Shown here: piece after piece, positions 24,130-25,961 of the stretch
Position numbering within the stretch: position 1 is the first letter of the stretch
How the letters are laid out: every line of letters starts with the position of its first letter
Source: Hyphomicrobiales bacterium
GTDB taxonomy: Bacteria > Pseudomonadota > Alphaproteobacteria > Rhizobiales > Aestuariivirgaceae
Direction of reading: 5' to 3'
NCBI GenBank assembly: GCA_027067085.1
Contig: JAMOMM010000473.1
Coordinates: 1 to 25,961 of the forward strand
Length of the DNA stretch: 25,961 nt
The notes under the pieces: generated by a model
The model's database searches: none
What the model was told of the DNA's origin: nothing
The model's input: the letters and a program-made list of their open reading frames with translations, nothing else
Program-made: the position numbers and the translations under genes

Positions 24130-25101
24130 CTACGAAGTTTTGCCCCTTTTAGGCAAAGGTTTGGATAAAGGATGATGATTTTCAACCACCGCCCGCAGTC
24201 TTTCATCCAAAACATGGGTATAAATTTGTGTCGTTGAAATATCAGCGTGACCGAGCATTTGTTGCACCGCGCGCAAATCAGCCCCGCCACCAAGCAAATG
24301 GCTGGCAAAAGCATGACGCAACACGTGCGGGGAGACTTTGTCCCCATCTAAACCTGCTTCAATTGCCAACTGTTTCAGCCCCAAGGCAAAATGCTGTCTG
24401 GTTAAAAACCCAGCCTTGCCACGCGAGGGAAACATAAAAGAGCTTTCTACGAACATTCGTTCGCCACGCACTTTTGCAAGTTCTAAATATTCTTGCACCG
24501 CGCGGCGGGCCGTCTCACCAATTGGCACCAAACGCTCGCGACCACCTTTTCCTTTAATAACAATCAGTTGACTATCTTGTCGCAAAACCGCACGTGGCAA
24601 ACTCACCAACTCAGAAACGCGCAAGCCCGTTGCATACAAAAGCTCGAGCAAACAATACATTCGAGACGCATCAAGTCGCTTTTTACCTTTTGCCTGAAAG
24701 ACTTTATCTTTGGCCAGCCCCAACAGCACATCAACTTCTTCATGCGACATAACTTTAGGCAACGCGCGTACCGCCTTGGGGCTTTCAATAATATCTGCAG
24801 GGTTTTCCGAAGAAAGATTTTCAGCATACAAAAACTGGTGGATTTGCCGCACTGCCGAAATGCGCCGCTGCACTGTTGTTGTGGCAAACCCTTGTGCATT
24901 TAGGCTGCCGATATATTCACGTATAACGTCACTGCCAACACCATCAAGATGAACCGCTTTACCCGTCAAAAACTCGACATAGTCTTTAAGGTCGCGGCCA
25001 TAAGCTTCAAGCGTGTTTTTCGCAGCCCCGCGTTCCGCACTCATCATTTCCAAAAATGCATCAATCAAACGCAGGTCTTGTGGGCTAATCAAACCAGACA
25101 T
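24130..25101 (-). CDS. xerD: Tyrosine recombinase XerD
   Basis: XerD works with XerC at dif to resolve chromosome dimers before division. The 323-residue protein has the N-terminal SAM-like domain (about 10-100) and the catalytic domain with all residues present: Arg161 (GLRVSE), Lys185 (KGKGGRER), His259 and Arg262 (HVLRHAFASHLL), His285 (LGHADIS) and Tyr294 (IYTHV). The chromosomal setting between accA and aroK, with no attachment site or phage gene, argues for XerD and against a phage integrase. The ATG is 8 bases behind the stop of a small membrane protein gene, with AGGGC overlapping that stop. Confidence 0.93.
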   Translation of the reverse strand: MSGLISPQDLRLIDAFLEMMSAERGAAKNTLEAYGRDLKDYVEFLTGKAVHLDGVGSDVIREYIGSLNAQGFATTTVQRRISAVRQIHQFLYAENLSSENPADIIESPKAVRALPKVMSHEEVDVLLGLAKDKVFQAKGKKRLDASRMYCLLELLYATGLRVSELVSLPRAVLRQDSQLIVIKGKGGRERLVPIGETARRAVQEYLELAKVRGERMFVESSFMFPSRGKAGFLTRQHFALGLKQLAIEAGLDGDKVSPHVLRHAFASHLLGGGADLRAVQQMLGHADISTTQIYTHVLDERLRAVVENHHPLSKPLPKRGKTS

Positions 25102-25109
25102 TTCAAGCC

Positions 25110-25250
25110 CTAATTGCGCAAACGATCACTAGACAGGTTTTTTTCGATCGTCACAGGTTCTGGCGGGCCACTCGCCAGCCACCACGCAACACCATAAACA
25201 ATGCCGCCAAGAATCGACAAAATAATCAAGTAACGTAAACTATCTGGCAT
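25110..25250 (-). CDS. Small single-pass membrane protein (46 residues)
   Basis: ATG at 25250 opens a 46-codon frame ending in TAG at 25110. After a short start (MPDSLRY) it has a hydrophobic helix (about residues 8-26) with several Gly and Trp, then a Pro/Glu-rich and charged tail ending SSDRLRN. It is 8 bases upstream of xerD, so translational coupling is likely. Small proteins of this shape next to xerD and aroK occur in other alphaproteobacteria as far as I recall; no function is known to me. An in-frame GTG at 25262 is an alternative start. Confidence 0.7.
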   Translation of the reverse strand: MPDSLRYLIILSILGGIVYGVAWWLASGPPEPVTIEKNLSSDRLRN

Positions 25251-25335
25251 CGCGCTTATCACTGCCCATGAAATAAAACCAATTGAAGTGAGGGTTATTT
25301 AATCTAGCACAATTTCAAAAGCAAATCACAACAAA

Positions 25336-25369
25336 GTAAACCATCGCCTGTCGCTATAAATCGGTTTAC
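25336..25369. other. Inverted repeat in the xerD-aroK intergenic region
   Basis: GTAAACC (25336-25342) and GGTTTAC (25363-25369) are perfect inverted repeats separated by 20 bases, about 100 bases upstream of the aroK start. They could be an operator or part of a leader-RNA stem. Confidence 0.3.
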
Positions 25370-25378
25370 GAGCAACAA

Positions 25379-25401
25379 CGCAAATTCCTTTGCGCTTTTT
25401 T
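25379..25401 (+). terminator. Terminator-like hairpin in the aroK leader
   Basis: CGCAAA (25379-25384) and TTTGCG (25389-25394) form a perfect 6-bp stem with a TTCC loop, followed by C and six T on the plus strand. No plus-strand gene precedes it nearby. It could be an attenuator for aroK or the end of a short leader RNA. Confidence 0.45.
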
Positions 25402-25467
25402 CCCATTGTCGCTAGAAGTAAACACAAATTTGTTTCTCTTATACGTCGCCCAATGGCGAGAAGTCAT

Positions 25468-25961
25468 ATGAATAAAAAAATCAACCAGAGCGATCTGGAT
25501 GCAATACGCTCAAGTCTTGGCAATCGCTCGATTGTCCTTGTTGGCCTTATGGGTGCAGGTAAAACCACGATCGGCCGACGCTTGGCCCAACGCTTAAACT
25601 TGACCTTTCGCGATGCTGACCATGAAATTGAAAAAGCCGCGGGCATGTCCGTTAGTGATATTTTCGCCCAGCATGGCCAAGAACATTTTCGCGCTGGTGA
25701 ACGCAAAGTCATTGCCCGTTTGCTTGAAAGTGGCCCCCAAGTTTTAGCCACTGGGGGCGGGGCCTATATGGATGCCCAAACCCGTAAGGCTATCGATAAT
25801 AAAGCCATTTGTATTTGGCTAGATTGCGATCTAAAGTTATTGATGAAACGGGTGCGAAAACGCGGCGGCCGCCCTTTACTCAAAGCCCCTGACCCAGAAG
25901 CTGTAATGAAGGCCTTGATAGATGAAAGATACCCCATCTATGCAAAAGCCAACGTAAGAGT
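25468..25961 (+). CDS. aroK: Shikimate kinase, N-terminal 164 residues (3' end outside window)
   Basis: Shikimate kinase phosphorylates shikimate at the 3-hydroxyl in the aromatic amino acid pathway. Visible motifs are Walker A GLMGAGKTT (26-34), the shikimate-binding DADHEIE (49-55) and FRAGER (74-79), the GGG loop (96-98) and the lid RPLL (135-138). The N-terminus is about 20 residues longer than the E. coli enzyme, as in many alphaproteobacteria. The ATG at 25468 is preceded by GCGAGAAG; an in-frame ATG at 25453 is possible. aroB usually follows aroK, but that lies off the right edge. It is divergent from the xerD cluster across about 217 bases. Confidence 0.93.
   Translation, partial: MNKKINQSDLDAIRSSLGNRSIVLVGLMGAGKTTIGRRLAQRLNLTFRDADHEIEKAAGMSVSDIFAQHGQEHFRAGERKVIARLLESGPQVLATGGGAYMDAQTRKAIDNKAICIWLDCDLKLLMKRVRKRGGRPLLKAPDPEAVMKALIDERYPIYAKANVR

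Noticed and set aside
24130..25101. Tyrosine recombinase as a mobile-element integrase
   Set aside because: No attachment repeats, tRNA gene or phage or plasmid genes lie nearby, and the accA/aroK context fits the chromosomal XerD.
25160..25178. Hairpin CTGGCG / CGCCAG
   Set aside because: It lies within the 46-residue membrane protein frame and is explained by its codons (Leu-Ala-Ser-Gly); no T run follows.

Overview
The window is chromosomal DNA of an alphaproteobacterium, most likely of the Hyphomicrobiales (Rhizobiales) or a close relative. The evidence is gene content and order: separate petA, petB and petC genes with a methylthioadenosine phosphorylase gene behind them and trmL divergent from them; the run rsfS-rlmH-envC-ctpA-YibQ-like-rppH; and the cluster accA-xerD-small membrane protein divergent from aroK. 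The DNA leans AT-rich for this group. The organism can probably fix CO2, because a complete green-type (form IA) RuBisCO operon is present. No rRNA, tRNA, CRISPR array, transposase or phage gene was found. Almost everything is housekeeping or core metabolism, and I found no convincing undescribed multi-gene system.

Layout. 1-1134 (minus): the N-terminal part of an ABC-F ATPase and an exported rhodanese. 1255-2457 (plus): a DUF3095 protein that looks like a divergent class III nucleotidyl cyclase. 2627-8076 (plus): ribosome silencing factor, RlmH, EnvC-like amidase activator, CtpA protease, a strong terminator, then a YibQ-like divergent polysaccharide deacetylase and RppH. 8183-11801 (minus): the cytochrome bc1 operon petABC with its terminator, then mtnP. 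12141-12593 (plus): trmL. 12596-14946 (minus): prs, a secreted RNase T2, a small Cys-rich exported protein and a cold-shock protein. 15102-15755 (plus): a metallo-beta-lactamase-fold hydrolase. 15767-20895 (minus): cbbL-cbbS-cbbQ-cbbO. 21262-23037 (plus): an SLC13-type permease with RCK_C domains, divergent from cbbL. 23074-25250 (minus): a 46-residue membrane protein, xerD and accA. 25468-25961 (plus): the start of aroK.

How the genes work together. CbbL and CbbS form RuBisCO, and CbbQ with CbbO are its AAA+/VWA activase pair; this matches the non-carboxysomal IAq arrangement. petABC encodes the three catalytic subunits of the quinol:cytochrome c oxidoreductase. EnvC and CtpA are envelope remodelling proteins encoded with 1-bp overlap. 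The usual cbbR regulator is not next to cbbL; the divergent neighbour is the permease.

The non-coding structure most worth attention is: a hairpin between cbbL and cbbS; a terminator-like hairpin between cbbS and cbbQ; an in-frame 12-bp tandem repeat inside a possible 23-codon leader ORF in front of the permease; a perfect 12-bp palindrome between petABC and trmL; and a terminator-like hairpin in the aroK leader.
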